The notes beneath the pieces are model-generated. The model did no database searches, was not told the origin of the DNA, and saw only the letters and a program-made list of their open reading frames with translations. The position numbers and the translations under genes were made by a program. Shown here one piece after another: positions 24,028 to 32,910 of a DNA stretch of 64,000 bases. Within the stretch, counting starts at the first letter, position 1. Each line of letters starts with the position of its first letter. Origin of the DNA: Flavobacterium hydrophilum (GTDB taxonomy: Bacteria > Bacteroidota > Bacteroidia > Flavobacteriales > Flavobacteriaceae); NCBI RefSeq assembly GCF_003202405.1, contig NZ_QJHL01000009.1, positions 1-64,000 of the forward strand, given 5' to 3'.

Positions 24028-25479
24028 ATGTTACACTTAACCAATAAGAAACTAACCAGCCAAAACGCAAAAAAAGAAAGTTTTTTTAACCTGAAACTTT
24101 CCAAATCAATTTTATTAGGATTTGCCATTACATGTCTTTCTCAATACGAAGCAAAAGCACAATTTACATTTACAGGTCAGTTAAGAGACCGTGTAGAAGT
24201 ACGTGCAGGACAAGGAACATTACAGCAAAATGGCGATAAAGCATCTATTTTTACAAGTCAGAGAACAAGATTATCTGCAGGATATACAGGATATCGTTTT
24301 AAAATTTATACTTCATTACAAGATGTTCGGGTTTGGGGTCAGGATGCTTCTTCAATTAACAGAACAACCACTGAGGCGAACAACGGTATTTTACTTCACG
24401 AAGCCTGGGCAGAAATTTCATTAGTAGATACTTTAAGTACTATTCAAAACTTAAGTATTAAAGCAGGACGTCAGGAAATTGCTTATGACGATCAGAAAGT
24501 TTTAGGAAGCTTAGACTGGTTGCAACAAGGAAGACGTCACGATGCAATTGTCTTCAAATACGCAAACAAAGGATGGATTGCAGATGTTGGAGCAGCTTTC
24601 AATCAAAATAAAGAGCTGAATACCGGCACAATCTATAACGGAACAAACCCTGCTTATGGCGCAGGAACAAACGGAATCGGAACGATGTACAAATCATTTC
24701 AATATGCATACATAGGTAAGAAATTCTTCTTTGGTGATTTGTCTTTCCTGTTCTTTAAAGATGATTTCAATAAATACACCAATGTAACCTCAGGAACACC
24801 TCCTGTAACTGTAAAAGTAAATGGCGAAGGTGTTTGGAGCAGAAATACTACCGGTATTTACTATAATGTAAATGCAACCCGAAAATTAAATTTTATGGGA
24901 AGTTTCTATCATCAGGGCGGTCATGATAAGGATGGAAGATCTTTAAGTGCAAACATGGCTTCTATCACATCAACGTATCAAATTGGAAGAAAACTTTTTG
25001 TAGGCCCGGGTGTTGATTATTTATCCGGTGATGACGGAACAAAAGCGGTAACTGCTACTTCTGACAACAATCGTTTTGACCCTTTGTACGGAACGCCGCA
25101 TAAATTCTGGGGAAGCATGGATTATTTTTATGCAGCTAATGGCTTTGGAAAACAAGGTTTGCTGAATTATTTCTTTAAAATTAAATACAATGCGAAAGAC
25201 AATCTGAGTTTCTTTTTAGATGTACATGGTTTTGAATCGGCAAACAAATTATCGAATGGTGCCGGAGGAACATTGAACTCTTATCTGGGTACCGAAGTTG
25301 ATTTAACAGTAAAATACAATCTTACCAAAATCATCAATTTTGAAGCAGGTTATTCTTTCCTGAAAGCAACAAATTCTATGGCTTCTGCAGCAGTTAAAAA
25401 TGTTGCCAATCCCGATTTGAATCCACAATTTGCTTATGTAATGCTAAACATCAAACCAAATTTTTTAGCCAAAAAATAA
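24028..25479 (+). CDS. Outer-membrane porin, alginate-export (AlgE) type
   Basis: 483 residues. The cleavage site follows a late signal sequence (KSILLGFAITCLSQYEAKAQ, about 28-46), giving an unusually long polar N-region. The rest is beta-strand-rich and fits the alginate export/outer-membrane channel family: FTFTGQLRDRVEVRAG, LSIKAGRQEIAYDDQKVLG and GRRHDAIVFKY. The last strand ends near the C-terminus as in outer-membrane barrels. Placement between the FNR-like gene and the nitrate ABC transporter, plus a shared dyad in its promoter, suggests it lets nitrate or nitrite through the outer membrane. Substrate is inferred from context. Confidence 0.85.
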   Translation: MLHLTNKKLTSQNAKKESFFNLKLSKSILLGFAITCLSQYEAKAQFTFTGQLRDRVEVRAGQGTLQQNGDKASIFTSQRTRLSAGYTGYRFKIYTSLQDVRVWGQDASSINRTTTEANNGILLHEAWAEISLVDTLSTIQNLSIKAGRQEIAYDDQKVLGSLDWLQQGRRHDAIVFKYANKGWIADVGAAFNQNKELNTGTIYNGTNPAYGAGTNGIGTMYKSFQYAYIGKKFFFGDLSFLFFKDDFNKYTNVTSGTPPVTVKVNGEGVWSRNTTGIYYNVNATRKLNFMGSFYHQGGHDKDGRSLSANMASITSTYQIGRKLFVGPGVDYLSGDDGTKAVTATSDNNRFDPLYGTPHKFWGSMDYFYAANGFGKQGLLNYFFKIKYNAKDNLSFFLDVHGFESANKLSNGAGGTLNSYLGTEVDLTVKYNLTKIINFEAGYSFLKATNSMASAAVKNVANPDLNPQFAYVMLNIKPNFLAKK

Positions 25480-25508
25480 ATTCTAAATAACTTTTAAATC
25501 TATTTAAA

Positions 25509-26723
25509 ATGAAAAAAATAAACACACTCACAAAAATTATACTGACTTTAGTAATAGTCATGATAGCTTCCTTTACAGAAGTAACGGCTCAGAATGATCC
25601 GGTAAAACTAGGATTTATTCCGCTGACAGATTGTTCGCCAATCGTCATGGCTAAAGAATTGGGATTGTTCAAAAAATACGGCGTTGAAGTCGTAGTTACC
25701 AAAGAATCGTCATGGGCAAATGTTCGTGATAAAATTTTAACCGGAGAATTAGACGGAGCGCACTGTCTGTATTCTATGCCATTTTCGGTTTATACAGGGG
25801 TAGGAGGAAAAGCAGGTTCTGAAATGAAAATTGCTATGATGTTAAATGTAAATGGCCAGGCTATTACACTTTCAAAAGATTTTTGTGGAAAAGTGGGCTT
25901 TAAGCAAATGAACAAAGTAGCACCGGTTGTAGCAGCAAAATTAAAAGCAGAGAAAGAAGTAACTTTTGCGATGACTTTTCCTGGAGGAACGCACGATTTA
26001 TGGCTGCGTAACTGGATGGCAATTGCCGGAGTGAACCAAAAAACATCAAAAATCATTACGATTCCGCCTCCGCAAATGGTTGCAAATATGAAAGTGGGCA
26101 ACATGGATGGATACTGCGTTGGAGAGCCATGGGGTGGAGTAGCGGTAAAACAGGGAATTGGTTTTACTCAAGTGGCTTCACAGGACATTTGGAAAGATCA
26201 TCCTGAAAAAGCATTAGTTGTGAATAAAGAATTCAGTGAAAAACGCAGAACTGATTTAGTAAAAGTAATGAAAGCTGTTTTAGAAGCCTGCATCTGGTTA
26301 GATAATCCTGCCAATCGTAAAAAAGCAGCAGGAATAATAGGAAAAGCACCTTATGTAAATGCTCCTGCAGATGTTATAGAAAACAGATTAATGGGTAATT
26401 ACGACTTAGGTTGTAATCAGGGAACTCAGGTTTATGCTAAAGATTATATGTTATTTTACAAAGGCGGAATGGTAAATTATCCTCGTAAATCACATGCAAT
26501 CTGGGCAATGGCACAATATGTAAGATTTGGATATTTGAAAGAAGCTCCTAATTATAAAGCCATTGCAGACAAACTGATTTTGCAGGATTTATATGAAGAG
26601 GTTGCCAAAAGCATGAAAGTAAAAGTTCCAAATGACGATATGAAACCTTTCTCATTAACCATGGACAAAACGGTTTTCGATCCTTCGAACCCATCAGCCT
26701 ATTTAAAAGTAGTCAAAAAATAA
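25509..26723 (+). CDS. nrtA: ABC transporter nitrate-binding protein, NrtA/CmpA type
   Basis: 404 residues with a Sec signal peptide (cleavage after about residue 28, VTAQ). The fold is the NrtA/CmpA clade of periplasmic binding proteins: GFIPLTDCSPIVMAKELGLF, GGTHDLWLRNWMAIAG and MDGYCVGEPWGGVAV, the last being a clade hallmark. It starts 29 bp after the porin, so both should share the dyad-controlled promoter. It would deliver nitrate (or nitrite/bicarbonate) to the permease at 26891. No lipobox Cys is present, so it is soluble in the periplasm. Confidence 0.93.
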   Translation: MKKINTLTKIILTLVIVMIASFTEVTAQNDPVKLGFIPLTDCSPIVMAKELGLFKKYGVEVVVTKESSWANVRDKILTGELDGAHCLYSMPFSVYTGVGGKAGSEMKIAMMLNVNGQAITLSKDFCGKVGFKQMNKVAPVVAAKLKAEKEVTFAMTFPGGTHDLWLRNWMAIAGVNQKTSKIITIPPPQMVANMKVGNMDGYCVGEPWGGVAVKQGIGFTQVASQDIWKDHPEKALVVNKEFSEKRRTDLVKVMKAVLEACIWLDNPANRKKAAGIIGKAPYVNAPADVIENRLMGNYDLGCNQGTQVYAKDYMLFYKGGMVNYPRKSHAIWAMAQYVRFGYLKEAPNYKAIADKLILQDLYEEVAKSMKVKVPNDDMKPFSLTMDKTVFDPSNPSAYLKVVKK

Positions 26724-26755
26724 AATACTTACTAATTCAACAAGTTTAATTTCTC

Positions 26756-26841
26756 TGCCACAGATTTAATCATTTTAAAGGATTATTCTTTAAACCTACT
26801 TAAAGCGCTTTAATCTGAGAGAATCATTTTAATCTGTGGCA
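26756..26841. repeat. Inverted repeat TGCCACAGATT (dispersed-repeat type)
   Basis: Perfect 11-bp arms TGCCACAGATT (26756-26766) and AATCTGTGGCA (26831-26841), with internal AATCATTTTAA copies near each arm. It fills the 167-bp gap between the binding-protein and permease genes. No ORF. It could partly terminate or stabilise the nrtA message, making more binding protein than permease. Confidence 0.7.
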
Positions 26842-26890
26842 AAATTAACTTCTATTTTATAAAATAATTTCAACTTTAAATTACATCATC

Positions 26891-27778
26891 ATGTCAGATA
26901 AAGATACATTAACACTAAGTGATATAACCGGTCAGGCCGAAATTTTAACTTCGAACATTACAGCTGATACGGTAAAAAACGACAAGTTTAAATTGATTAT
27001 CGGTCAATTTGCAACTAAATTAAAATCAACTGTATTTGCAGGAATTGGAGTTTTAGTTTTCATAGGTTTTTGGAGTTTACTTAGCATTTACACCAAAGAT
27101 GCGCTTCCGGGACCATTAGCGACTTTTACTGTTTTAAAAGAAATGCTGAGTGATCCGTTTTATGATTATGGTCCGAATGACAAAGGAATCGGATTGCAAC
27201 TATTCAGTTCTATCAAAACCGTTTTAACCGGATTCTTATTAGGATCCTTAATTGCGATTCCAATTGGGATTCTGATGGGAGCAAGCACTATCTGCAAACA
27301 AATTTTCTATCCGATTGTACAGCTTTTAAAACCGGTTTCTCCTTTGGCATGGTTTCCAATTGGACTGGTAGTTTTTAAAGATACCGGAATGGCAACCATT
27401 TTTATTGTTTTCATCACATCATTGTGGTCAACTTTAATCAATACTTCTTTTGGAGTGGCTTCGATTCCGCAGGATCATAAAAATGTTGCAAAAGCTTTTG
27501 GTTTTTCGAAAATGCGTTATTTAACCAAAATTTTGATTCCTTACAGTTTGCCTCATATTATCACGGGTTTGCGTTTGAGTATTAGCGTAGCATGGCTGGT
27601 AATTGTTGCGGGAGAAATGCTTTCAGGAGGTGCAGGAATCGGGTTCTTTGTTTGGGACAGCTGGAATGCATTAAGTCTTGAAAAAGTAATCTCAGCTATT
27701 ATCATCATCGGAATTGTGGGACTTCTTTTCGACAAATTATTCACTTTTATTGAGAGCAAAGTGGCTTATAAAGCCTGA
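26891..27778 (+). CDS. nrtB: ABC transporter permease, NrtB type
   Basis: 295 residues with about six membrane segments (first near 50-68). The cytoplasmic coupling loop that contacts the ATPase carries the EAA-like motif ASIPQDHKNVAKAFGFSKMR near 195-214, typical of the nitrate/sulfonate/taurine permease family. The N-terminal about 45 residues are polar and longer than in many relatives. Together with the neighbouring binding protein and ATPase it forms a complete importer. Confidence 0.92.
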   Translation: MSDKDTLTLSDITGQAEILTSNITADTVKNDKFKLIIGQFATKLKSTVFAGIGVLVFIGFWSLLSIYTKDALPGPLATFTVLKEMLSDPFYDYGPNDKGIGLQLFSSIKTVLTGFLLGSLIAIPIGILMGASTICKQIFYPIVQLLKPVSPLAWFPIGLVVFKDTGMATIFIVFITSLWSTLINTSFGVASIPQDHKNVAKAFGFSKMRYLTKILIPYSLPHIITGLRLSISVAWLVIVAGEMLSGGAGIGFFVWDSWNALSLEKVISAIIIIGIVGLLFDKLFTFIESKVAYKA

Positions 27779-27780
27779 TA

Positions 27781-27838
27781 AAGGAACAAAGGTTCAAAGA
27801 AACAAAGCGCAAAGGTTTTAACCTGAAACCTGAAACTT
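27781..27838. repeat. CAAAG-rich and CCTGAAAC repeats between nrtB and nrtD
   Basis: GGAACAAAGGTTCAAAGAAA followed by CAAAGCGCAAAGG forms a degenerate CAAAG run with 8-10 bp periodicity, then AACCTGAAACCTGAAAC, the inverse of the repeat at 19096-19116. The CAAAG run resembles the termini of the element at 60892-61389. Confidence 0.5.
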
Positions 27839-27863
27839 TTCAAAAATTTAAAACTAAAACATC

Positions 27864-28670
27864 ATGAGCTATTTAGAAATAAAAAATTTAGAAATATCAT
27901 TCCCAACCCCAAAAGGAAAATACATAGCAGTAAGAGATATTAATTTATCTATTCAAAAAGGTGAAATAATATCGATTATAGGACATTCAGGCTGTGGAAA
28001 ATCGACTATTATGAATGCAATTGGCGGCATGTTAACACCAACGGGAGGTTCTGTTGAACTGGCCAGCGAAAAAATAAAAGGGCCAGGACCGGACCGCGGT
28101 ATCGTTTTTCAAAACTATTCGCTTTTGCCTTGGTTAACTGTTGAAGAAAATATTTTTCAGGCAGTGGATTCGGTAATGAGTATTTCTAAAAAAGAAAAAC
28201 ACGAAATTGTAATTGAGAACCTTAAAATGGTGAATCTTTTTGAACACAAAGACAAATTACCGGGACAACTTTCCGGTGGAATGAAACAGCGTGTGGCTAT
28301 TGCAAGAGCCTTTGCAATCAATCCGGGCGTATTGCTTCTGGATGAGCCGTTTGGGGCTTTGGATGCTTTAACAAAAGGTTCGATGCAATTGGAGGTTTTA
28401 AAATTATGGAATTTAAACAACAGGGAAAAAACCATTGTGATGATTACCCATGATATCGAAGAAGCTCTGTTTTTATCTGACAGGATTGTGGTTTTGAATA
28501 ATGGTCCGGCATCAACTATCCGCGAAATTGTAGAAGTAAAACTGCCAAGACCCAGAAATAAAATTGAAATCGTAAAAACACCTGAATATATTGCTTTAAG
28601 AGATCACTTATTGCATTTGTTAACAGATAAGTTCTCTATTGAAGATATGGGAATGGTATACAAAAGTTAA
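27864..28670 (+). CDS. nrtD: ABC transporter ATP-binding protein, NrtD type
   Basis: 268 residues. All ATPase motifs are intact: Walker A GHSGCGKST (about 40), Q-loop FQNYSLLPW, signature LSGGMKQRVAIARAF (about 136), Walker B LLLDEPFGALD and the switch His in MITHDIEEA. The C-terminal tail (LLTDKFSIEDMGMVY) is typical of the nitrate/sulfonate/taurine group; a decayed copy of exactly this tail lies at 34111-34188. Energises the NrtA-NrtB importer. Confidence 0.94.
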   Translation: MSYLEIKNLEISFPTPKGKYIAVRDINLSIQKGEIISIIGHSGCGKSTIMNAIGGMLTPTGGSVELASEKIKGPGPDRGIVFQNYSLLPWLTVEENIFQAVDSVMSISKKEKHEIVIENLKMVNLFEHKDKLPGQLSGGMKQRVAIARAFAINPGVLLLDEPFGALDALTKGSMQLEVLKLWNLNNREKTIVMITHDIEEALFLSDRIVVLNNGPASTIREIVEVKLPRPRNKIEIVKTPEYIALRDHLLHLLTDKFSIEDMGMVYKS

Positions 28671-28717
28671 TTTTTAATTTATTTCGTTTAGCAGAGAATC
28701 CCAATAATAAGGCAATA

Positions 28718-28766
28718 AAACCTCAATTTCTTTTAAGTAATTTATAAAGAAACTGAGGTTTTTTTA
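28718..28766. terminator. Terminator after the nitrate transporter operon
   Basis: 16-bp stem with one mismatch, AAACCTCAATTTCTTT (28718-28733) with AAAGAAACTGAGGTTT (28746-28761), followed by T residues. It serves the plus-strand operon and perhaps the convergent PAS gene. Confidence 0.85.
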
Positions 28767-28780
28767 TTATTTATCGAGAT

Positions 28781-29566
28781 TTATTTTTCTTCTTCATTGG
28801 CAAAGAAACCTGTAAAAAATCCTTTTTTCTTAATCTTAATAATATCGGAACCTTCCGTGTCTGAATTTTCAGAGACAGTCTTTTCAATAACTTTTGAAGT
28901 TGTAGTAGCTTCTACATTATTTTCTCCAACCTCGTTTTCATCTGAATTATTGGATTCCAAAATACTGCTGATGTATTCTACAAATGTTTGATTACGTTCT
29001 TCCAGAAAACCAATCAGATAATTTTCGCTGGCCACTACACCGCTAGCCTGTTCAATATGCAGCAGTTTTTTATATAATGTGATCACTTTTTTCAAAGCTT
29101 TGCTCTCTTCCGATAAAGAATTCTGCCTGCTGGTATAGGTGTACTCTCCATTTTTATCTGTAGCTGTATTGATCTCATTAATTACCCAATAATATCGGCC
29201 CGTTTTTGCCATATTCTTAACCAATGTGATGAAATGTTCTCCTTCAGAAATAATTTCCCACATGATTTTAAAGATCACTCTGGGCATATCCGGATGTCTG
29301 GTGATGTTGCAGCTTTTGGTGACTAATTCAAAATCATCATAACCACAAACATCAATGAATGCTTCGTTGGCATACATTATAATTCCTTTAGAATCGGTTT
29401 TACAAAGCAAGGTCTTTGTTTTATCCCAAATCACTTCCCGGTCAGAAGGTGTTGGTCTTTGTGTCAATTCAAATACTTTGTCATCTGAACTACTCATTGG
29501 GCTTATATTATATTTAGATTCTTCCGCTCCCATTTTCTTATTTTTTAAATCAATAGAATATATCAT
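28781..29566 (-). CDS. PAS domain protein (Aer-like sensor)
   Basis: 261 residues from the ATG at 29566; starts at 29533 and 29497 are also possible, and the A-rich stretch before 29533 looks like a leader. Residues about 45-155 form a PAS domain of the aerotaxis (Aer) type: TDSKGIIMYANEAFIDVCGY, NITRHPDMPRVIFKIMWEII and KTGRYYWVINEI. These PAS domains often bind FAD. No kinase, methyl-accepting or DNA-binding output follows; the C-terminal half is helical, then acidic, ending in Lys-rich KIKKKGFFTGFF. A -7 element (TAATTTTG) lies at 29587-29580. Its position between the nitrate transporter and AmtB hints at redox or nitrogen sensing, but nothing shows its output. Confidence 0.8.
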   Translation of the reverse strand: MIYSIDLKNKKMGAEESKYNISPMSSSDDKVFELTQRPTPSDREVIWDKTKTLLCKTDSKGIIMYANEAFIDVCGYDDFELVTKSCNITRHPDMPRVIFKIMWEIISEGEHFITLVKNMAKTGRYYWVINEINTATDKNGEYTYTSRQNSLSEESKALKKVITLYKKLLHIEQASGVVASENYLIGFLEERNQTFVEYISSILESNNSDENEVGENNVEATTTSKVIEKTVSENSDTEGSDIIKIKKKGFFTGFFANEEEK

Positions 29567-29896
29567 TTTGGCTTATTGGCAAAATTAGCATAATTTTTTC
29601 AACTCCGTGTTTTTAAGAAGTATTTTTTAATCAATAAGTTAAAATTAACAAAAACGTAATATAATTCTCAGTTAAATACAGTTTTTGATAAATATTTTCA
29701 AATTCATGCATTTTTATGTATCTCATAATCTGGCTGCTTTTTTTATATCTCTGAATTATGGAATTGCTAAAATTAGCCTGTCTAAAAAAAACAGATTACT
29801 GTTTTTAGATCGTTAACCCTGCTAAAAACCCACCTTTTTTACGGTTAACGATCCTGTCGGTTTTTAACAAATAATTAATAAATCAATATTTTTGAA
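29567..29896 (+). promoter_or_regulatory. amtB upstream region with 11-bp inverted repeat and -7 element
   Basis: Perfect arms GATCGTTAACC (29808-29818) and GGTTAACGATC (29843-29853), spacer 24 bp; each arm contains the palindrome GTTAAC. A -7 element TATTTTTG lies at 29887-29894. The distance from the downstream arm to the -7 box is 33 bp, so the repeat could be an operator pair rather than an RNA hairpin. The remaining about 240 bp show nothing else. Confidence 0.55.
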
Positions 29897-29917
29897 ATGA
29901 ACTCAAAACAATATAAC

Positions 29918-31222
29918 ATGAAAAGAATTTTTTTAACATTGATTTTATTATTGGTAATGATTGTACCTATTTTTTCTAATTTAATTTTTGTCGATCAGGT
30001 CATTCCTGTCTCTACTCCCAAGTTCGATTCCGGGGATACAGCCTGGATGATTGTTGCGAGTGTCTTAGTATTATTGATGACCCCGGGACTTGCTTTTTTT
30101 TACGGAGGTTTAGTGGGTAAAAACAGTGTGATTACTACTATGCTGCAAAGTTTTTTGGCTATGGTTGTAATTGCTGTCTTATGGTTAATAGTAGGTTACA
30201 GTTTAAGTTTTGGTCCTTCTATTAGAGGAATTATCGGAGATCCGACTACGCATTTCTTTTTTCAGGGCGTTGGCATACAATCCAGTTGGATTTTATCACC
30301 TACTACGCCATTGATTATTTTTGCAGTTTATCAAATGATGTTTGCCATTATTACGCCTGCCTTAATTTCGGGTTCATTTGCGGAACGTATCAATTTACTT
30401 CCTTATATATTATTTATCGCCTTATTTTCATTATTTGTGTACGCTCCAATTGCACATATGACCTGGCATCCTGATGGATTCTTTTTTAAACTGGGAGTTC
30501 TGGATTTTGCCGGAGGTACCGTTGTACACATGAGTGCTGGCTGGGCTGCATTGGCAGGAGCGATCTATTTAGGTGAACGAAAACTGCATGTTTCAAAAGC
30601 GGAGCAGGTTCCATACGTACTTTTAGGAACAGGAATTTTATGGATTGGATGGCTGGGTTTTAACGGAGGATCAGCCTTAGCGGCAAATGGTCTGGCGGCA
30701 CAAGCCATAGCGAATTCGGTTGTAGCTGCTGCTGCGGGCGGATTTGCCTGGATGTTTCTGGATAAAATCAGAGGGTATGAAATTACTGCTGTCGAAACCT
30801 GTCTGGGGATTCTGGTTGGTTTAGTAGCTATTACACCTGCTTCCGGTTATGTAAGTATTGAACATGCCGTTTCGATAGGCTGTATTGCCAGCATCATCAG
30901 TTACATTATTGTGAGTGAATTCAAAATCATCAACGATGCGCTGGATGTATTTGGCTGTCATGCCTTAGGTGGGATTTCAGGTATGTTATTGACCGGAGTT
31001 TTTGCCAATAAAGCCATTAATCCTGGTATTACTGAGCCTGGTTTGTTATTTGGTGGTTCAACATTAATCGTAAATCAGATTATTGCCATAGTAATTGTTT
31101 CTGCATTTTCTTTTGCGGTTTCTTATTTACTATTTATTATCGTCAATGCCATTTCACCTATTAAAGTAACTGAACAACAGGAAATCGACGGATTGGATGG
31201 TAACCAGTTCATTAATAAATAA
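29918..31222 (+). CDS. amtB: Ammonium transporter AmtB
   Basis: 434 residues from the ATG at 29918. An in-frame ATG at 29897 lies 3 bp after the -7 element, so it is too close to be in the transcript. The first about 20 residues are a signal peptide, followed by about eleven membrane segments. Family signatures are clear: the region GDTAWMIVASVLVLLMTPGL, AFFYGGLV, the pore-His region GGTVVHMSAGWAALAGA and the twin-His partner DVFGCHALGG. Conducts ammonium/ammonia. No glnK (PII) gene follows, unlike the common amtB-glnK pair. Controlled by its own upstream region. Confidence 0.93.
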   Translation: MKRIFLTLILLLVMIVPIFSNLIFVDQVIPVSTPKFDSGDTAWMIVASVLVLLMTPGLAFFYGGLVGKNSVITTMLQSFLAMVVIAVLWLIVGYSLSFGPSIRGIIGDPTTHFFFQGVGIQSSWILSPTTPLIIFAVYQMMFAIITPALISGSFAERINLLPYILFIALFSLFVYAPIAHMTWHPDGFFFKLGVLDFAGGTVVHMSAGWAALAGAIYLGERKLHVSKAEQVPYVLLGTGILWIGWLGFNGGSALAANGLAAQAIANSVVAAAAGGFAWMFLDKIRGYEITAVETCLGILVGLVAITPASGYVSIEHAVSIGCIASIISYIIVSEFKIINDALDVFGCHALGGISGMLLTGVFANKAINPGITEPGLLFGGSTLIVNQIIAIVIVSAFSFAVSYLLFIIVNAISPIKVTEQQEIDGLDGNQFINK

Positions 31223-31446
31223 AAAACCTTTTTTAGGTTAAGTCATCTTTGTTCAAAGTCATTATTTGTCATTCTAACCAATGATAAGTAGTGGCTTTTT
31301 TTTTGAATAGAGGGGAGACTAAAGTACATTTTACGATAAAAATACTAAAAGAGCTTAGATAAAGCTAAACAACTCAGTAATTGGTAAAACTTTAATTTAG
31401 TTGAAAGTATTCCGTGCTAAACTGGAGCAAAATTATAATAAGTTGA

Positions 31447-31581
31447 AATGAAGTAGCTGTTGATTATAATAAAGCCGCTAAAATTCAACTAACAACGAGA
31501 GCTATATATTCAAAGCCTTATAATCAAATATCGAAGGCAGAAAAATCACAGGAAATTTTATTGGATTATTATAAAATATAA
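31447..31581 (+). pseudogene. Open fragment without start codon, probable gene remnant
   Basis: An open stretch of 44 codons (N-E-V-A-V-D-Y-N-K-A-A-K-I-Q-L-T-T-R and onward to LLDYYKI) ends at TAA 31579-31581. It has no ATG and a stop just upstream, yet the composition is protein-like and a textbook terminator follows at once. This looks like the 3' end of a decayed gene. Parent family not recognised. The rest of the 527-bp gap (31223-31749) holds only AT-rich sequence and the small hairpin GAGACT-GAA-AGTCTC near 31696. Confidence 0.4.
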
Positions 31582-31612
31582 AAGGCCGAAGTGAAAGCTT
31601 CGGCCTTTATTT
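31581..31612 (+). terminator. Terminator following the gene remnant
   Basis: Perfect 11-bp stem AAAGGCCGAAG (31581-31591) with CTTCGGCCTTT (31598-31608), 6-nt loop, then T/A-rich sequence. Confidence 0.85.
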
Positions 31613-31749
31613 ATTAGTCTCAGATTAGGGTTTTAGTAATATGAAAAAATATAATCTTTGACTTTTGAATGTTATTAAATAAGTTTAAGAATGGAGAGAC
31701 TGAAAGTCTCACGTCAAAACAAACCTCTTCATTTTCAGTGCAGAGTGGT

Positions 31750-32889
31750 TTATTTACTTATTTTAACAGCAATTCTTCTGTTTTCTTTTCTATTGGTTTC
31801 ATTATCATTTTTGAACAAAGGAAATTCCTGCCCATAGCCTTTTGTAGTAATCCTTTCTTCTGCAATTTTTAATTTTACCAGCGCATCTTTTATTGAATTT
31901 GCTCTTTTTAAACTCAAAGTTTCATTGCTTTTGGGATTGCCTAAATTATCGGTGTAACCTGCAATTTCTATTTTGGTTTTTGGAAAAGAAGATAAAATCA
32001 GGGCAATGTTGGTTATTTGTTCTTCAGAATCAATAAAATAGGAAGGATCTCTGTCTTTAAAATGGATTCTGTCTAAGACAATCCAGTATCCTGAACCATT
32101 GAGACCGTTAGAATTATCGAGAATAAAATCCAGAATGGCTTTCTCACTTCCTTTTTCCGGTATGGTAATAATATCGTCACTTGGCAGCATATAATCGATG
32201 TAATCGCCGAGTTTGTTGATATCTTTAAATTCGATGTTCTGAGGCTGTTTTTCGGCATCGATAGTGGTTTCTGTTGCGGTTGTTTCTTGTTTAGAACCAG
32301 TCATAAAAAACAATGATAAACCCACCAGAAATATTGCTGCTATGGCAAACATCATTTTTTTAGACAAACCAGGGGCAGTCGTTTCTTCAATTGCTTTTTT
32401 CTGAATATCGTGTTCAGGTTCTTGCTCTGTTACTTCGTCTTCAAAATGGGATTTGATGTGGGCTCTGTCTATTTTTTGTTCAACAAAATAACAAATTACT
32501 ACAATAATCGACATCTTAAAGATTCTTTCAGCAGAATCTAATTTAATGAAGGTTTTTTCAGCAATAGACTCCGTGATAGTATTCAAATCAAGAGAAAAAT
32601 TCAATTCAAAATTTTCACTAAGCTCATCCAGTGAAGTATCATTGGTTAAAACAGCAGGGATATTTTGGATTATATTTTCATACGTATTTCTTATTTTATG
32701 GGCATCTTTATAAAACAAGTCTATTTTGAAGCTATCAGTAGTATCAATTATTTTTTTTACAATTATTTCTAAAGACAAATCAATAGCTTTGGATACGCTA
32801 TTTTCAAATTCGTCCAAATATTTACTTGATTCATTGATATTGTAATTGCTGACAGACCTTTTTAGAATTTGAATTTGTTTTGAATACAT
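31750..32889 (-). CDS. OmpA-family protein with single membrane anchor
   Basis: 379 residues. Residues 1 to about 180 are a helical, acidic region predicted to be cytoplasmic. One membrane segment follows (about 184-202, MMFAIAAIFLVGLSLFF), then a linker and a C-terminal OmpA-like peptidoglycan-binding domain (about 290-379; IEIAGYTDNLGNPKSNETLSL, then GYGQEFPLFKNDNETNRKENRRIAV). The topology is MotB-like: membrane-anchored, with OmpA domain in the periplasm. No beta barrel is present. It lies 21 bp downstream of the coiled-coil gene, so the two should form an operon and perhaps a complex. Confidence 0.82.
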   Translation of the reverse strand: MYSKQIQILKRSVSNYNINESSKYLDEFENSVSKAIDLSLEIIVKKIIDTTDSFKIDLFYKDAHKIRNTYENIIQNIPAVLTNDTSLDELSENFELNFSLDLNTITESIAEKTFIKLDSAERIFKMSIIVVICYFVEQKIDRAHIKSHFEDEVTEQEPEHDIQKKAIEETTAPGLSKKMMFAIAAIFLVGLSLFFMTGSKQETTATETTIDAEKQPQNIEFKDINKLGDYIDYMLPSDDIITIPEKGSEKAILDFILDNSNGLNGSGYWIVLDRIHFKDRDPSYFIDSEEQITNIALILSSFPKTKIEIAGYTDNLGNPKSNETLSLKRANSIKDALVKLKIAEERITTKGYGQEFPLFKNDNETNRKENRRIAVKISK

Positions 32890-32910
32890 TGATGGGATAG
32901 AGTATTAGGA

